The notes: generated by a model not told the origin, from the letters alone. Positions 24,704-33,034 are shown, numbered from the stretch's first letter. The stretch is DNA of 38,249 nt from Candidatus Binatota bacterium (GCA_012960245.1 DUBO01000008.1:1-38249), one strand, 5' to 3'. Translations and numbers: made by a program.

Positions 24704-25492
24704 ATGGAGCTCGAAAAAGAACTACAGACAGCCGTTGAAGCAGCCCGTGCGGGCGGCGCCGTGGTGCGAAAGTACTTCCGCGGCGACTACGAAGTGCACG
24801 AAAAAGCGCCCGACAACCCGCTCACCATTGCCGACACCGAGGCCGACGAAGCCATCAAGCAGGTCGTGCTCGGTGCCTTTCCCGACGACGGCTGGCTGTC
24901 CGAAGAAACCCGCGACTCGCCCGAGCGCCTGTCCAAGGAGCGGGTGTGGATAGTCGACCCCCTGGACGGCACCAAGGAGTTCGTGCAGAACATCCCGGAG
25001 TTCTGCGTCTGCGTGGGCTTCACCATGGGTGGCGTGGTGCAGGTGGGCGTGTGCTACAACCCGATCACCGAAAAGCTGTTTGCCGCCGCCAGGGGCCAGG
25101 GCATGACGCTCAACGGCGAGCCGGCTTCGTGCACCGCCACCACCGAGCTGTCCGCAGCCACGGTGCTTGCCAGTCGCTCGGAAACCGGGCGCGGCGAGTG
25201 GGACGATTACGACCAGCTGATGCAGGTTAAACCCACTGGCAGCGTAGCTTACAAGTTTGCGCTCATAGCCGGCGGCGAGGCCGACGCCACTTTTTCGCTC
25301 ACGCCCAAAAACGAGTGGGACATATGCGCGGGCACGATGCTGGTCGAAGAAGCCGGCGGCACGGTGACCGATCGTTTCGGGCGCCCGCTGACGTTTAACA
25401 ACGCCAAGACTCTGTTGCCCGGCCTGATAGCCAGTGGCGCCGCGCTGTGGCAGCCGCTGCGCGACATCATACTCGAGAAATCAGGCGAGTAG
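24704..25492 (+). CDS. cysQ: inositol-monophosphatase-family phosphatase, CysQ-like
   Basis: A 262-aa protein from the ATG at 24704 with a GGCAGG site just upstream. It is a lithium-sensitive-type phosphatase: metal-binding Glu in SEETRD, the signature WIVDPLDGTKEF, and WDICAG near the C-terminus. DPLDGTKEF and KFALIAGGEADATF point to 3'(2'),5'-bisphosphate nucleotidase (CysQ), which clears PAP from sulfate assimilation. Inositol- or histidinol-phosphatase activity in the same superfamily remains possible. It is isolated between a divergent secreted-protein gene and a convergent M23 peptidase gene. The half-site array upstream suggests regulation. Confidence 0.8.
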   Translation: MELEKELQTAVEAARAGGAVVRKYFRGDYEVHEKAPDNPLTIADTEADEAIKQVVLGAFPDDGWLSEETRDSPERLSKERVWIVDPLDGTKEFVQNIPEFCVCVGFTMGGVVQVGVCYNPITEKLFAAARGQGMTLNGEPASCTATTELSAATVLASRSETGRGEWDDYDQLMQVKPTGSVAYKFALIAGGEADATFSLTPKNEWDICAGTMLVEEAGGTVTDRFGRPLTFNNAKTLLPGLIASGAALWQPLRDIILEKSGE

Positions 25493-25502
25493 CGCCCTCG
25501 CT

Positions 25503-25526
25503 GACTGAAGCCGGCGGGCTTCAGTC
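25503..25526. terminator. perfect 10-bp hairpin at a convergent gene junction
   Basis: GACTGAAGCC (25503-25512), loop GGCG, GGCTTCAGTC (25517-25526). It begins 10 bp after the cysQ-like stop, and its right arm includes the stop codon of the convergent M23 gene. It probably ends transcription in both directions, although no T-tract flanks it. Confidence 0.5.
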
Positions 25527-27752
25527 GGCCGTGAGCAGCCCGTCGTCGGCGCTGGCCACGGCGGCCCGGCCCATGGTCAGCTTATCGGTGCGGGCGTAAG
25601 AGCGATCGATGACATCGATGGCCAGGCGAAACGCCATCAGTGCTGCGCGCTCCAACGAATCGGTGCGCGGCAGCTTGGCCTTGAGCGGGTCCACGTAACT
25701 GCCCGAGCGGTACATGGCAAAGTGCAGATGCGGCCCGGTCGCGCGGCCGGTGGAACCCACGTAGCCGATAACCTGCCCCTTGTTGACCCTGGCACCGGCC
25801 TGCACGCCTTCGGCTATGCGCGACAGGTGGGCGTAGCCGGTCTCCCAGATCGGGTCGTGCATGAGCTTGACGAAGTTGCCGTTGGCCCAGTCAAACTTGG
25901 CCTTGCTCACGGTGGCGTCGGCCACCGCACGCACAGGGGTGCCTCGGGGCGCCGCGAAATCGACGCCGTAGTGCGGCATGCGTTTCTTGAGCACCGGGTG
26001 AAAGCGGCCCTGCGAAAACACCGAGCTGATGCGCGAAAAATCCACCGGGTAGCGCATGAAGTAACGACCGAGAGCCTTGCCGTCGCGGTTGAAGTAGCCC
26101 TGTATCATCTCGTCGGTCTTGGCAAAGTAAAAACCTTCCCAGATCTTGTCGCGGTTGTTGATCTCAACGGCCAGCAGCCGCCCTGCTTCAACCGACTCAC
26201 CGCCCCTGCGACGCAGCTCCTCGTAGGCCACCCTGAAGGTGGCGCCGGGCCTGAGGTCGCGTGAAAAGTTAAGCTCCCAACCCAGCACCTCGGCTGCCTC
26301 TGAAACGATTTTTTCGGGCACGCCGTGGGAGAGCGCAGACTCGTAAAGGCTGCTCTCTATGGTGCCGGCGGCCACCCTCAGCCTACGATCAAATACCACC
26401 TGGCGGCGACTGGCCACTACCTTTTCACCGTCGAGTTCTTCGACCAGCTCGGTGCGCGGGCCAATGTCGAGATTAAGACGCACGAGTTGCGGGTCGGGCC
26501 CCTCGAAGGTCAGCCCGAGTCGCTGCCCCGCAAATATGCGGTTGAGGTTATAAATGCGCTTGGCGGCCGATATCCAGGTGTCGGTGCTGTCGGGCGACAG
26601 GCCAGCCGCGTCGAGCACCTCGGATACCGTCTCACCGTTGCGTATTCGGTGTTCGATGGTCACTAGATACGCGCCCTCGCGGTCCTTTCCACGCTCGGCC
26701 ACGAGCTGGCGAAACCTGCGGCCCAAGTCGCGAGTGTCGTAGCGGTGGGCGGGAGCACGAAATATTACAGTCTCAGTATCTTCCTGCTCAAAGACCGCCT
26801 CGGAGAGCGGGTCGAAGGACAGGCTGTAGGGGTTCGAGCCGTCAAGCGCGCGGCCGTCGGCCACCAGATCGTAACCGCCTCCTGCACCGGGGCGGCTGAA
26901 GCCCGAAAGTGGTGAGATCCGTTCGGCCCGTAGCGTGCCCGGTGGCAGCGGCGGACCCATTGCCAGCGCTCTAGCCGTGACCACCACATCGTCGCGCATC
27001 CTGGCTGGCGGGGGTGGCCCCACCATGCCCATCGACAACATGGCTACGGCTTGGTCTGCCAAGGGCTGTTCGGTGGGCAGCGCGGCCGAGGCCTGCTGCC
27101 CTGGCCCGGGCTCGGTCGTGTCAGCCTGAGCGGTCACGAGGTCGGTCTTTACGGCAGCGTCAATTTCATCCTTGTCGGCAAACAGCGAAAATCGCCACAA
27201 ACTGCGTTCTGTCTTGCTTTCGACCACACCCGGCCCGGACTGGCCGGCCTCCAGCAGGTCGTCGTCGGTGGTCGGCGGACCTATCTGGGCAGCAAAAGAG
27301 TCGCCTATGCCGTAAACCGAGCCATAGGCACCAACGCGCACTATTTCGCCCACCGAGGGCAGTTGGCTGATGGCCAGTGTCATTCCACCGCCGAACGACG
27401 CGTTAACCGGTGCCGCAAAACGGCTCGACTGGCCGTCTGAATACTGGCCGAGAGTAGACTGGCCCTCGGGATATACAGCCCCAGGAGCGTTGCCCGACAA
27501 AGACCCAGCGCTCTGGCCGGCCCAGGCCTGCTTGCCGGCCAGCGCCATGCTGAAAAAGCCGGATTTCATGGGCAGGGCCCGGGTATTGGAGGCCACACGG
27601 GCCAGCACCAGCTTGTAGGGCTGCTGCGCCTGGCCGCCGGGTGCCACCAGGGCAAACATAGACGCGCAGGCCACCCCGACCATCAAGGCCTGGGGACTTA
27701 TATGCCGCTCGACCTCATCGACGAGCTTCCGCCACCACTGCAATACCACCAC
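25521..27752 (-). CDS. M23 zinc metallopeptidase (cell-wall hydrolase) with long N-terminal region
   Basis: 743 aa from the GTG at 27752. The C-terminal LytM/M23 domain has the metal ligands His594 and Asp598 (HYGVDFAAP), His642 (YAHLS) and His675/677 (GPHLHFAMY). The preceding region (IEHRIRNGETVSEVLDAAGL, SALSHGVPEKIVSEAAEVLG) is OapA/Csd3-like, as in peptidoglycan DD-endopeptidases of the YebA/MepM type. Such enzymes cut peptide cross-links in the periplasm. Residues about 45-330 form an unusual Ala/Gly/Gln/Pro-rich stretch without a recognised domain. A signal anchor lies at about 24-45 (MVGVACASMFALVAPG), and an ATG there is an alternative start. The domain call is firm; the start is not. 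Confidence 0.87.
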   Translation of the reverse strand: MVVLQWWRKLVDEVERHISPQALMVGVACASMFALVAPGGQAQQPYKLVLARVASNTRALPMKSGFFSMALAGKQAWAGQSAGSLSGNAPGAVYPEGQSTLGQYSDGQSSRFAAPVNASFGGGMTLAISQLPSVGEIVRVGAYGSVYGIGDSFAAQIGPPTTDDDLLEAGQSGPGVVESKTERSLWRFSLFADKDEIDAAVKTDLVTAQADTTEPGPGQQASAALPTEQPLADQAVAMLSMGMVGPPPPARMRDDVVVTARALAMGPPLPPGTLRAERISPLSGFSRPGAGGGYDLVADGRALDGSNPYSLSFDPLSEAVFEQEDTETVIFRAPAHRYDTRDLGRRFRQLVAERGKDREGAYLVTIEHRIRNGETVSEVLDAAGLSPDSTDTWISAAKRIYNLNRIFAGQRLGLTFEGPDPQLVRLNLDIGPRTELVEELDGEKVVASRRQVVFDRRLRVAAGTIESSLYESALSHGVPEKIVSEAAEVLGWELNFSRDLRPGATFRVAYEELRRRGGESVEAGRLLAVEINNRDKIWEGFYFAKTDEMIQGYFNRDGKALGRYFMRYPVDFSRISSVFSQGRFHPVLKKRMPHYGVDFAAPRGTPVRAVADATVSKAKFDWANGNFVKLMHDPIWETGYAHLSRIAEGVQAGARVNKGQVIGYVGSTGRATGPHLHFAMYRSGSYVDPLKAKLPRTDSLERAALMAFRLAIDVIDRSYARTDKLTMGRAAVASADDGLLTAD

Positions 27753-27797
27753 TTCTACCCGCCTGTTCGACTATCCGGCCCGTGGGCCTTGAGTCCA

Positions 27798-27815
27798 TGC
27801 GCTTGTAAAAGCGCA
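27798..27815. other. 7-bp hairpin with GTAA loop
   Basis: TGCGCTT, GTAA, AAGCGCA: a perfect stem with a GNRA-type tetraloop if transcribed from the plus strand. It lies 46-63 bp upstream of the M23 start and about 240 bp upstream of ruvX. It could be part of a 5' leader or a small RNA; nothing else supports either. Confidence 0.3.
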
Positions 27816-27919
27816 ACATTAAGGGTGCCCTCCCGGGGTCTGGATGTCAACGACTTCGAGGGGTTGGACAGCATTATTAAGGGGGTCGCTTGCGACGGCC
27901 AGCTGTTGTAGTTTCAAGC

Positions 27920-27943
27920 CTGATTTAGGGGCTGATTTAGGGG
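27920..27943. repeat. tandem 12-bp repeat CTGATTTAGGGG
   Basis: Two perfect adjacent copies (27920-27931 and 27932-27943), followed by a partial third start (CCGATTA). It lies 112-136 bp upstream of ruvX in the divergent gap and may be a paired protein-binding site. Confidence 0.6.
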
Positions 27944-28055
27944 CCGATTACCGGCCTGGCGGGCCGTCGCGGGCTTCCCGTAGAGGGCCGATCTACGACG
28001 CAGCGCGACAGAGCCGAGCGGCTGCAGAAGTCAACCGACATACCAGGTGCCAAAC

Positions 28056-28469
28056 ATGACGAAACGACTGCTGGGATTGGACGTGGGCGACCGCCGTATC
28101 GGGCTGGCGCTGAGTGACCCGTTGGGGCTCACCGCACAACCTCTCTCCGTGGTCGAGCGAAAGTCCTGGAAACGCGACATAGCTGCCATAATGGAGGCCG
28201 TGGGAGACAACGAGATAGAAGCCTTCATCGTGGGCTTGCCGATATCGATGAGCGGCAATGACAGTGAGCAGGCCGACCGCGTGCGCCACTTCTGCTCTCA
28301 CCTCGAACGCGAAACAAAACTCGCTGTTCACCTGCAGGACGAGCGCCTCAGCACCGCCGAAAGCGAGCGCCTGTTGATAGCTGCCGGCACGCGCCGAGAT
28401 CGCCGCCGGCAGAGCGTGGACATGACGGCCGCGACCTTGATACTGCAATCGTGGATGGACAAGTCGTGA
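28056..28469 (+). CDS. yqgF: YqgF/RuvX family pre-16S rRNA nuclease (putative Holliday junction resolvase)
   Basis: A 137-aa protein with an RNase H-like fold. The motifs LGLDVGDRRIGLALSD (first catalytic Asp), FIVGLPISMSG, LQDERLSTAESE and DMTAATLILQSWMD are diagnostic. The ATG at 28056 has AGG nine bases upstream; a GTG at 28047 is the alternative. In E. coli YqgF completes 16S rRNA 5' processing; the family is also annotated as Holliday junction resolvase. Its stop overlaps the mltG start (GTGA), a common yqgF-mltG order. Confidence 0.93.
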   Translation: MTKRLLGLDVGDRRIGLALSDPLGLTAQPLSVVERKSWKRDIAAIMEAVGDNEIEAFIVGLPISMSGNDSEQADRVRHFCSHLERETKLAVHLQDERLSTAESERLLIAAGTRRDRRRQSVDMTAATLILQSWMDKS

Positions 28470-29539
28470 GCGAACGCGCGCCTCGCAGATGGTACCACGC
28501 CGCCGGTGGCCCCGGGCCGCGGCTGATATTCGGCCTGGCCGCCGTGCTGCTGCTGGCGGGCATCGGTCGTGTTACGTGGCTGGCCCTTGTGCCGCAAACC
28601 ATCAGCCCCGCGATCGAGTTGCAGATTGCACCGGGTGCGAGCGCCCGCGACATAGCCGCCGGGCTCGAAGAAAACGGTGTCGTGCGCAGCGGCCGCGTGC
28701 TCAGGCTTCTGGCCCGCCTGGGCTCAGCCGACAGGGATTTTCACCACGGGGTGCATCGCTTCGAGGGCGAGATCACGCCCCTGGCCGTGCTCGCTGAACT
28801 GACCACGCCCTCGCGCGACACGGTGCGCGTCACCATTCCCGAGGGCCTGCGCGTTGCCCAGGCCGCGCGCCTGCTCGAAGAGGCCGGCGTGCTCGAAGCC
28901 GACGAATACGTGAAGGCCGCCTGCGAATCAGACTTCCTCGCGGTCACCGGCGCGCCCACGGAATCGAACTGTTCGGAGGGCTACCTGTTTCCCGACACCT
29001 ACTACCTGTCGCCGGGCATGGCGGCGGCCGACATCGTGCGGCTGCAACACAGGCGGCTGTTGACCGTGCTCAACGACCTGGGAATTTCTGACGACGGCTC
29101 GGCCGGTTTCAAGGGAAGCTCGCCGGCGATTGCCGACACCCTCAAACTGCTCACCCTCGCGTCGATCATACAGAAGGAGAGCTACCGCACCGACGAGCAG
29201 CCGCTGGTAGCGTCGGTGTTTATCAACCGGCTCGAGCGCGACATGAAACTGCAGGCCGACCCCACCGTGATCTACGGCATACTGGCCTCGGGACGGGAGT
29301 GGGACGGAGATATCCGCCACAGCGACCTGCGCGAAGACACGCCGTATAACAGCTACGTGCACCGCGGGCTTCCGCCCGGCCCCATCTGCAGTCCCGGCAA
29401 GGGAGCCCTGTCGGCCGCGCTCAACCCGGCCACCAGCGATTTCCTGTTCTTCGTGGCCGACGGCAAGGGCACGCACCGCTTCTCGCGCACGGTGGCCGAA
29501 CACCAGGCCGCCGTACGCCAATACCTCGCCCAGCGTTAG
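28466..29539 (+). CDS. mltG: endolytic murein transglycosylase MltG
   Basis: A 357-aa single-pass inner-membrane protein: membrane segment at about 20-41 (RLIFGLAAVLLLAGIGRVTW), then a LysM-like region (ELQIAPGASARDIAAGLEENGVV) and the YceG/MltG catalytic domain. The catalytic Glu is in LASIIQKES, followed by LQADPTVIYG, RGLPPGPICSPG and FLFFVADGKGTHRFSRT. MltG cleaves nascent glycan strands and sets their length. The start is the GTG at 28466, overlapping the yqgF stop. lexA follows 48 bp downstream. Confidence 0.95.
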   Translation: MSERAPRRWYHAAGGPGPRLIFGLAAVLLLAGIGRVTWLALVPQTISPAIELQIAPGASARDIAAGLEENGVVRSGRVLRLLARLGSADRDFHHGVHRFEGEITPLAVLAELTTPSRDTVRVTIPEGLRVAQAARLLEEAGVLEADEYVKAACESDFLAVTGAPTESNCSEGYLFPDTYYLSPGMAAADIVRLQHRRLLTVLNDLGISDDGSAGFKGSSPAIADTLKLLTLASIIQKESYRTDEQPLVASVFINRLERDMKLQADPTVIYGILASGREWDGDIRHSDLREDTPYNSYVHRGLPPGPICSPGKGALSAALNPATSDFLFFVADGKGTHRFSRTVAEHQAAVRQYLAQR

Positions 29540-29554
29540 CAAGCGGGAAGCGTT

Positions 29555-29577
29555 GATTTTTGCCTTCTGTTCGCCCA
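29555..29577 (+). promoter_or_regulatory. putative LexA (SOS) box upstream of lexA
   Basis: Reads GATTTTTGCCTTCTGTTCGC plus CCA and ends 10 bp before the lexA ATG. The core is TTTT-N7-GTTC (29558-29572). It is almost the same as the site upstream of cinA-recA (19692-19714), sharing both half-sites at an 11-bp period. Autoregulation of lexA by such a site is the rule in bacteria. Confidence 0.55.
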
Positions 29578-29587
29578 TGCTGGAAGC

Positions 29588-30196
29588 ATGGAACCACTCA
29601 CCAAGCGGCAACGTGAAGTCCTCAATCTCATAGAGCAGTACCTGGAAGACAACGGCTGCGCGCCCACCCTCGACGAGATCGGCAGTCAACTGGGCATGCG
29701 TTCGATGGCCACCGTGCACAAGCACGTCAGTTCGCTGGAGGCCAAGGGCTACATCCGTCGTCACTGGAACCAGAGCCGCGCCATTGAGATGGTTGATCAG
29801 TACCAGCGTCCGCGATCGGTGAGCCTGCCGTTGCTTGGGCGGGTGGCCGCCGGTTGCCCGATTGAAGCCATCGAACACGACGACAGCATCGACGTGCCCG
29901 AGAGCATGGTACGCAACCGCAACACCTACGTGCTCGAAGTGAGGGGCGACTCGATGGTGGACGACGCCATCCTCGACGGCGACTACGTGGTCGTCGAAGA
30001 AAAACCCGACCCCACCAACGGAGACGTGGTGGTGGCCAGCATAGACGGCGAGGCAACCGTCAAGCGTTTCTTTCGCCAGGGCGACGGCAGCGTGCGGCTG
30101 CAGCCGGCCAACCCCAACTTTGAACCCATCGTGGTGTTCGACCGCGACCTCGAGATAAGGGGCAAAGTGGTCGGCGTACTGCGCAACTGCAGGTAG
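29588..30196 (+). CDS. lexA: LexA SOS repressor
   Basis: A 202-aa protein. The N-terminal winged-helix DNA-binding domain (residues 1-70, recognition helix near SMATVHKHVSSLEAKGYI) is followed by the self-cleavage domain. The cleavage site is Ala88-Gly89 (GRVAAGCP); the catalytic Ser122 is in GDSMVDDAI and Lys159 is in GEATVKRFF. RecA filaments trigger this cleavage and derepress SOS genes. All catalytic residues are intact. A probable operator lies right upstream. It follows mltG and precedes hemW (16 bp gap). Confidence 0.96.
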   Translation: MEPLTKRQREVLNLIEQYLEDNGCAPTLDEIGSQLGMRSMATVHKHVSSLEAKGYIRRHWNQSRAIEMVDQYQRPRSVSLPLLGRVAAGCPIEAIEHDDSIDVPESMVRNRNTYVLEVRGDSMVDDAILDGDYVVVEEKPDPTNGDVVVASIDGEATVKRFFRQGDGSVRLQPANPNFEPIVVFDRDLEIRGKVVGVLRNCR

Positions 30197-30212
30197 CCGC
30201 GCGAAATCGCCC

Positions 30213-31391
30213 GTGGCGCAAAGCGAAGACAGCCTGGGTGTGTACGTGCACCTGCCGTGGTGCGTGACCAAGTGCCCCTACTGCGACTTTAACTCCTATG
30301 CGTCGACCGAGTTCCCTGAGCAGCGCTACACCGACTCGTTGTTATCCGAGCTGGCCTGGTCGGCCGAGCAAGTTCAGTGGCGCGACCGTAAGGCCACGAG
30401 CGTGTTCTTCGGGGGCGGCACGCCGTCGTTGTTCGGGGCAGGCAGCCTGGCCGCGGTGCTCGACGCCATCGACCAGCACCTGGGCCTCGCCCAGGACTGC
30501 GAGATAACAGCCGAGGCCAACCCCGGCACGCTTGAAGGCGCCGCCGTAGAAAAGCTCTCGGCCATGCGCGCGGCGGGCATAAACCGCATCAGCTTCGGTG
30601 TGCAGTCGTTCGACGACCGGCTGCTGGACACTCTTGGCCGCGTGCACTCGGGCGCCGAAGCGCTTGCGGCGCTGGGGGCCGCCCACGAGGCGGGCTTCGA
30701 ACGCATAAGCTGCGACCTCATCTTCGCCGTGCCCGGACAGACACTGGACGGCTGGCAACGCGACATCGAGCAGGCGCTATCGCTCGGCATCCTCGACCAC
30801 CTGTCGACCTACGGGCTCACCTTCGAGCCGGGCACGGCCATGACCGGCATGCTCAAGGCGGGAATGATCGAGCGCGCCGACGAGGAGCTGGAGCTCGCCA
30901 TGTACCGCGCGATCCGCAGCGCGACGGCAGACGCGGGCCTGCAGCACTACGAGATATCCAACTTCGCGCGCCCGGGGCGTGAGAGCCGCCACAACCTGGG
31001 CTACTGGCGCAGGCACGACTGGCTGGGCCTGGGCGCGGGCGCGCACGGCTTCACGTCACGCTCACCCGGTGCGCCGTGGGGCGAGCGCTGGGCAAACATT
31101 CGCCTGCCCGAAATATGGATGTCGGCCGGCAACGGACGCCGCCGTCATTTTGAAGAAACGCTCGACCGCGGGCAGGCCCTGGCCGAAACGCTGCTCATGG
31201 GCTTGCGAGTCAGCGAAGGCGTGAGCGAAGCCGACATCGAACAGCGTTTCTCGGTTGGTGCCGAGCAGGCCATGCCACGGCTTGCGCGCCTGGTCGACGA
31301 CGGCCTCGTGCTGCGTGAGCAGGGGCGCGTGTCGTTGTCACCGCGCGGGCTGGAGCTGGCCGATTCGGTCATAGCCGAACTGGCCGGCTAG
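30213..31391 (+). CDS. hemW: radical SAM protein HemW (haem chaperone, coproporphyrinogen oxidase-like)
   Basis: A 392-aa protein from the GTG at 30213. The radical SAM cluster motif CVTKCPYCDF (Cys17, Cys21, Cys24) has the CxxxCxYCxF form with Phe26, as in HemW. FFGGGTPSLF, EANPGTL, GINRISFGVQSFDDRLLDTLGR and DLIFAVPGQT are the conserved HemN/HemW blocks. The C-terminal HemN_C-like domain is present (ETLLMGLRVSEGV). HemW proteins transfer haem rather than oxidise coproporphyrinogen; the family is often mis-annotated as HemN. The gene sits 16 bp downstream of lexA and is convergent with gmd. Confidence 0.92.
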   Translation: MAQSEDSLGVYVHLPWCVTKCPYCDFNSYASTEFPEQRYTDSLLSELAWSAEQVQWRDRKATSVFFGGGTPSLFGAGSLAAVLDAIDQHLGLAQDCEITAEANPGTLEGAAVEKLSAMRAAGINRISFGVQSFDDRLLDTLGRVHSGAEALAALGAAHEAGFERISCDLIFAVPGQTLDGWQRDIEQALSLGILDHLSTYGLTFEPGTAMTGMLKAGMIERADEELELAMYRAIRSATADAGLQHYEISNFARPGRESRHNLGYWRRHDWLGLGAGAHGFTSRSPGAPWGERWANIRLPEIWMSAGNGRRRHFEETLDRGQALAETLLMGLRVSEGVSEADIEQRFSVGAEQAMPRLARLVDDGLVLREQGRVSLSPRGLELADSVIAELAG

Positions 31392-31415
31392 GGGCCCGGG
31401 GCGGCCTGCGAGCTG

Positions 31416-32402
31416 TCAGTCGGCAGGAGAGAGGCGCTTCATGTCGGCGTCGACCATCATGTCCACCAGCTCTTCGAAGCTCACCTGTGGTTTCCAGCCC
31501 AGCTTTTCGGCGGCGCGCTCGCTGTAGCCACGCAAGCGGTGCAACTCGGCCGGGCGCTTGAAGGCCGGGTCGATGAACACGTACTTCTCCCAGTCCTCTA
31601 TGCCCACGCGCGCGAACGCTGCACTGCAGAAGTCGGCAATGGAGTGCGTGTTGCCGGTCGAGACAAGGTAGTTGTCAGGCTCGTCCTGCTGCAGCATGAG
31701 GTACATGGCCTCAACGTAGTCGCCCGCAAAACCCCAGTCGCGGTAACTGTCGAGGTTGCCCAGGCCGATCCTGTCCTGCATGCCCAGCTTGATGCGCACC
31801 ACCGCGTCGGTGATCTTGCGCGTCACAAACTCCAGGCCGCGTATCGGCGACTCGTGGTTGAACAGGATGCCGTTGCAGCAGTACATGCCGAAACTCTCCT
31901 TGTAGTTAATGGTGATCCAGTAGGCGTATAGCTTGGAGATGGCGTAGGGGCTGCGCGGGTGAAACGGCGTGTTCTCGGTCTGTATGCCTTCTTCGTCGGA
32001 GCTGTTGCCAAACATCTCGCTGGTCGACGCCTGGTAAAAGCGCGTGGTGGGCGTGAAGTTCTTAATCGCGTTGAGCAGGTTGAGCACGCCCAGCGAATTG
32101 ACCTCGGTGGTCAGGCGGGCTTGGTCCCAGCTGACGCCCACGAAACTCTGCGCCGCCAGGTTGTATACCTCGTCGGGGCGGACACGGCGGATGGCGTTGA
32201 TCAACGATGCCTCGTCGTCCATGTTGCCTTCCACGTAGTCCACGTCGCCCGTGACACCCAGGTAGTCGAGGTTCTCGAACGCGTAGCGCGTGCTGCGCTG
32301 CAGCAGTCCGTACACGCGGTAGCCCTTTTCGAGCAGGAGCTTGGAAAGATAGGCGCCGTCCTGACCGGTGACGCCGGTTACAAAAGCTTTCTTGTCAGCC
32401 AT
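31416..32402 (-). CDS. gmd: GDP-mannose 4,6-dehydratase
   Basis: A 328-aa extended SDR. It carries the NADP motif TGVTGQDGAYLSKLLLEKGY, STSEMFGNS, catalytic YAISKLYAYW (YxxxK intact), NGILFNHESPIRG and GNLDSYRDWGFAGDYVEAMY, all typical of GMD. It converts GDP-D-mannose to GDP-4-keto-6-deoxymannose, the precursor of GDP-fucose, GDP-rhamnose and related sugars. It is the last of three genes read in the same direction (rmlA, rmlC, gmd), with an 80-bp gap before it containing a tandem CAAGCGGGC repeat (32435-32452). The matching reductase could be the SDR at 35949, but that protein lacks key residues. Confidence 0.93.
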   Translation of the reverse strand: MADKKAFVTGVTGQDGAYLSKLLLEKGYRVYGLLQRSTRYAFENLDYLGVTGDVDYVEGNMDDEASLINAIRRVRPDEVYNLAAQSFVGVSWDQARLTTEVNSLGVLNLLNAIKNFTPTTRFYQASTSEMFGNSSDEEGIQTENTPFHPRSPYAISKLYAYWITINYKESFGMYCCNGILFNHESPIRGLEFVTRKITDAVVRIKLGMQDRIGLGNLDSYRDWGFAGDYVEAMYLMLQQDEPDNYLVSTGNTHSIADFCSAAFARVGIEDWEKYVFIDPAFKRPAELHRLRGYSERAAEKLGWKPQVSFEELVDMMVDADMKRLSPAD

Positions 32403-32482
32403 CCGACAAGACTAGGCCAGCAGCGGCGGTCGGGCAAGCGGGCCAAGCGGGCGCATCGTGGGGCTGGCGCCCGACGCCCGCC

Positions 32483-33034
32483 TCAGTATTCGGGAAGGCC
32501 CTCGGCGTCGACCAGCAAGGGCGCGGCGCGGTCGCGGTCGGACAGCGTCAGCTCGAGGTCCTCGGGCCAGCGAATGCCTATCGAGGGGTCGTTGTAAGCC
32601 ACGGCGTGTTCGCAGTCGGGCGCGTAGTAGTCGCTGCACGCGTACATGAAGTCGGCCTGCTCGCTCGTGACCACGAAGCCGTGCGCGAAACCCGCCGGCA
32701 CAAACAACTGCAGGTGGTTGTCGGCTGACAGCTCGCAGCCGGTCCACTGCCCGAAGGTGGGCGAGCCGCGCCTTACATCGACCGCCACGTCGAACACGCA
32801 GCCCGAGGCCACCCACACGAGCTTGTCCTGGCCGCGCGGGTGCTGAAAATGCAGGCCGCGCAGTGTGCCCCGCGCCGACCGCGAGTGATTGAACTGCAGC
32901 GGCGCTATGGCCGGCAAGCCGGCAGCCACATAACGCTCGGCGTTGAACTGCTCCACGAAAAAGCCACGCTCGTCGCCGTGCAGCTCGGGCTCAACGACTA
33001 ACACACCCTCGAGTTCGGTCTGGTTGACCTTCAC
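32483..33034 (-). CDS. rmlC: dTDP-4-dehydrorhamnose 3,5-epimerase
   Basis: A 183-aa cupin from the GTG at 33034 (VKVNQTELEGVLVVEPELHG), 25 bp after the rmlA stop; a longer frame to 33145 is an rmlA shadow. Key blocks: GFFVEQFNAERY, QFNHSRSARGTLRGLHFQ (catalytic His in RGLHFQ), FVPAGFAHGFVV and NDPSIGIRWP. It epimerises dTDP-4-keto-6-deoxyglucose at C3 and C5. rmlA precedes it, but rmlB and rmlD are not in the window, so the pathway must be completed elsewhere or the product used otherwise. Confidence 0.92.
   Translation of the reverse strand: MKVNQTELEGVLVVEPELHGDERGFFVEQFNAERYVAAGLPAIAPLQFNHSRSARGTLRGLHFQHPRGQDKLVWVASGCVFDVAVDVRRGSPTFGQWTGCELSADNHLQLFVPAGFAHGFVVTSEQADFMYACSDYYAPDCEHAVAYNDPSIGIRWPEDLELTLSDRDRAAPLLVDAEGLPEY

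Larger units (their letters stand above)
27753..28055. other. 303-bp divergent intergenic region
   Basis: No gene was found between the M23 start and ruvX. It contains a 7-bp hairpin with a GTAA loop (27798-27815), a CCCGGG-centred segment near 27830, and a tandem 12-bp repeat (27920-27943) followed by the GC-rich palindromic stretch CCGGCCTGGCGGGCC. It presumably holds promoters for both genes, but no convincing -35/-10 pair stands out and no tRNA cloverleaf fits. Confidence 0.6.

Noticed and set aside
27753-28055. A tRNA or known riboswitch in the divergent gap
   Set aside because: No cloverleaf, T-loop or known aptamer core could be fitted to either strand.
28928-30271. Minus-strand open frame of 447 codons opposite mltG, lexA and hemW
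   Set aside because: The plus-strand genes are unambiguous; the opposite frame mirrors their codon bias and shows no recognisable protein.
30213-31391. Calling the radical SAM gene hemN
   Set aside because: The CxxxCxYCxF motif with Phe and a short N-terminus fits HemW, which is the haem chaperone group.
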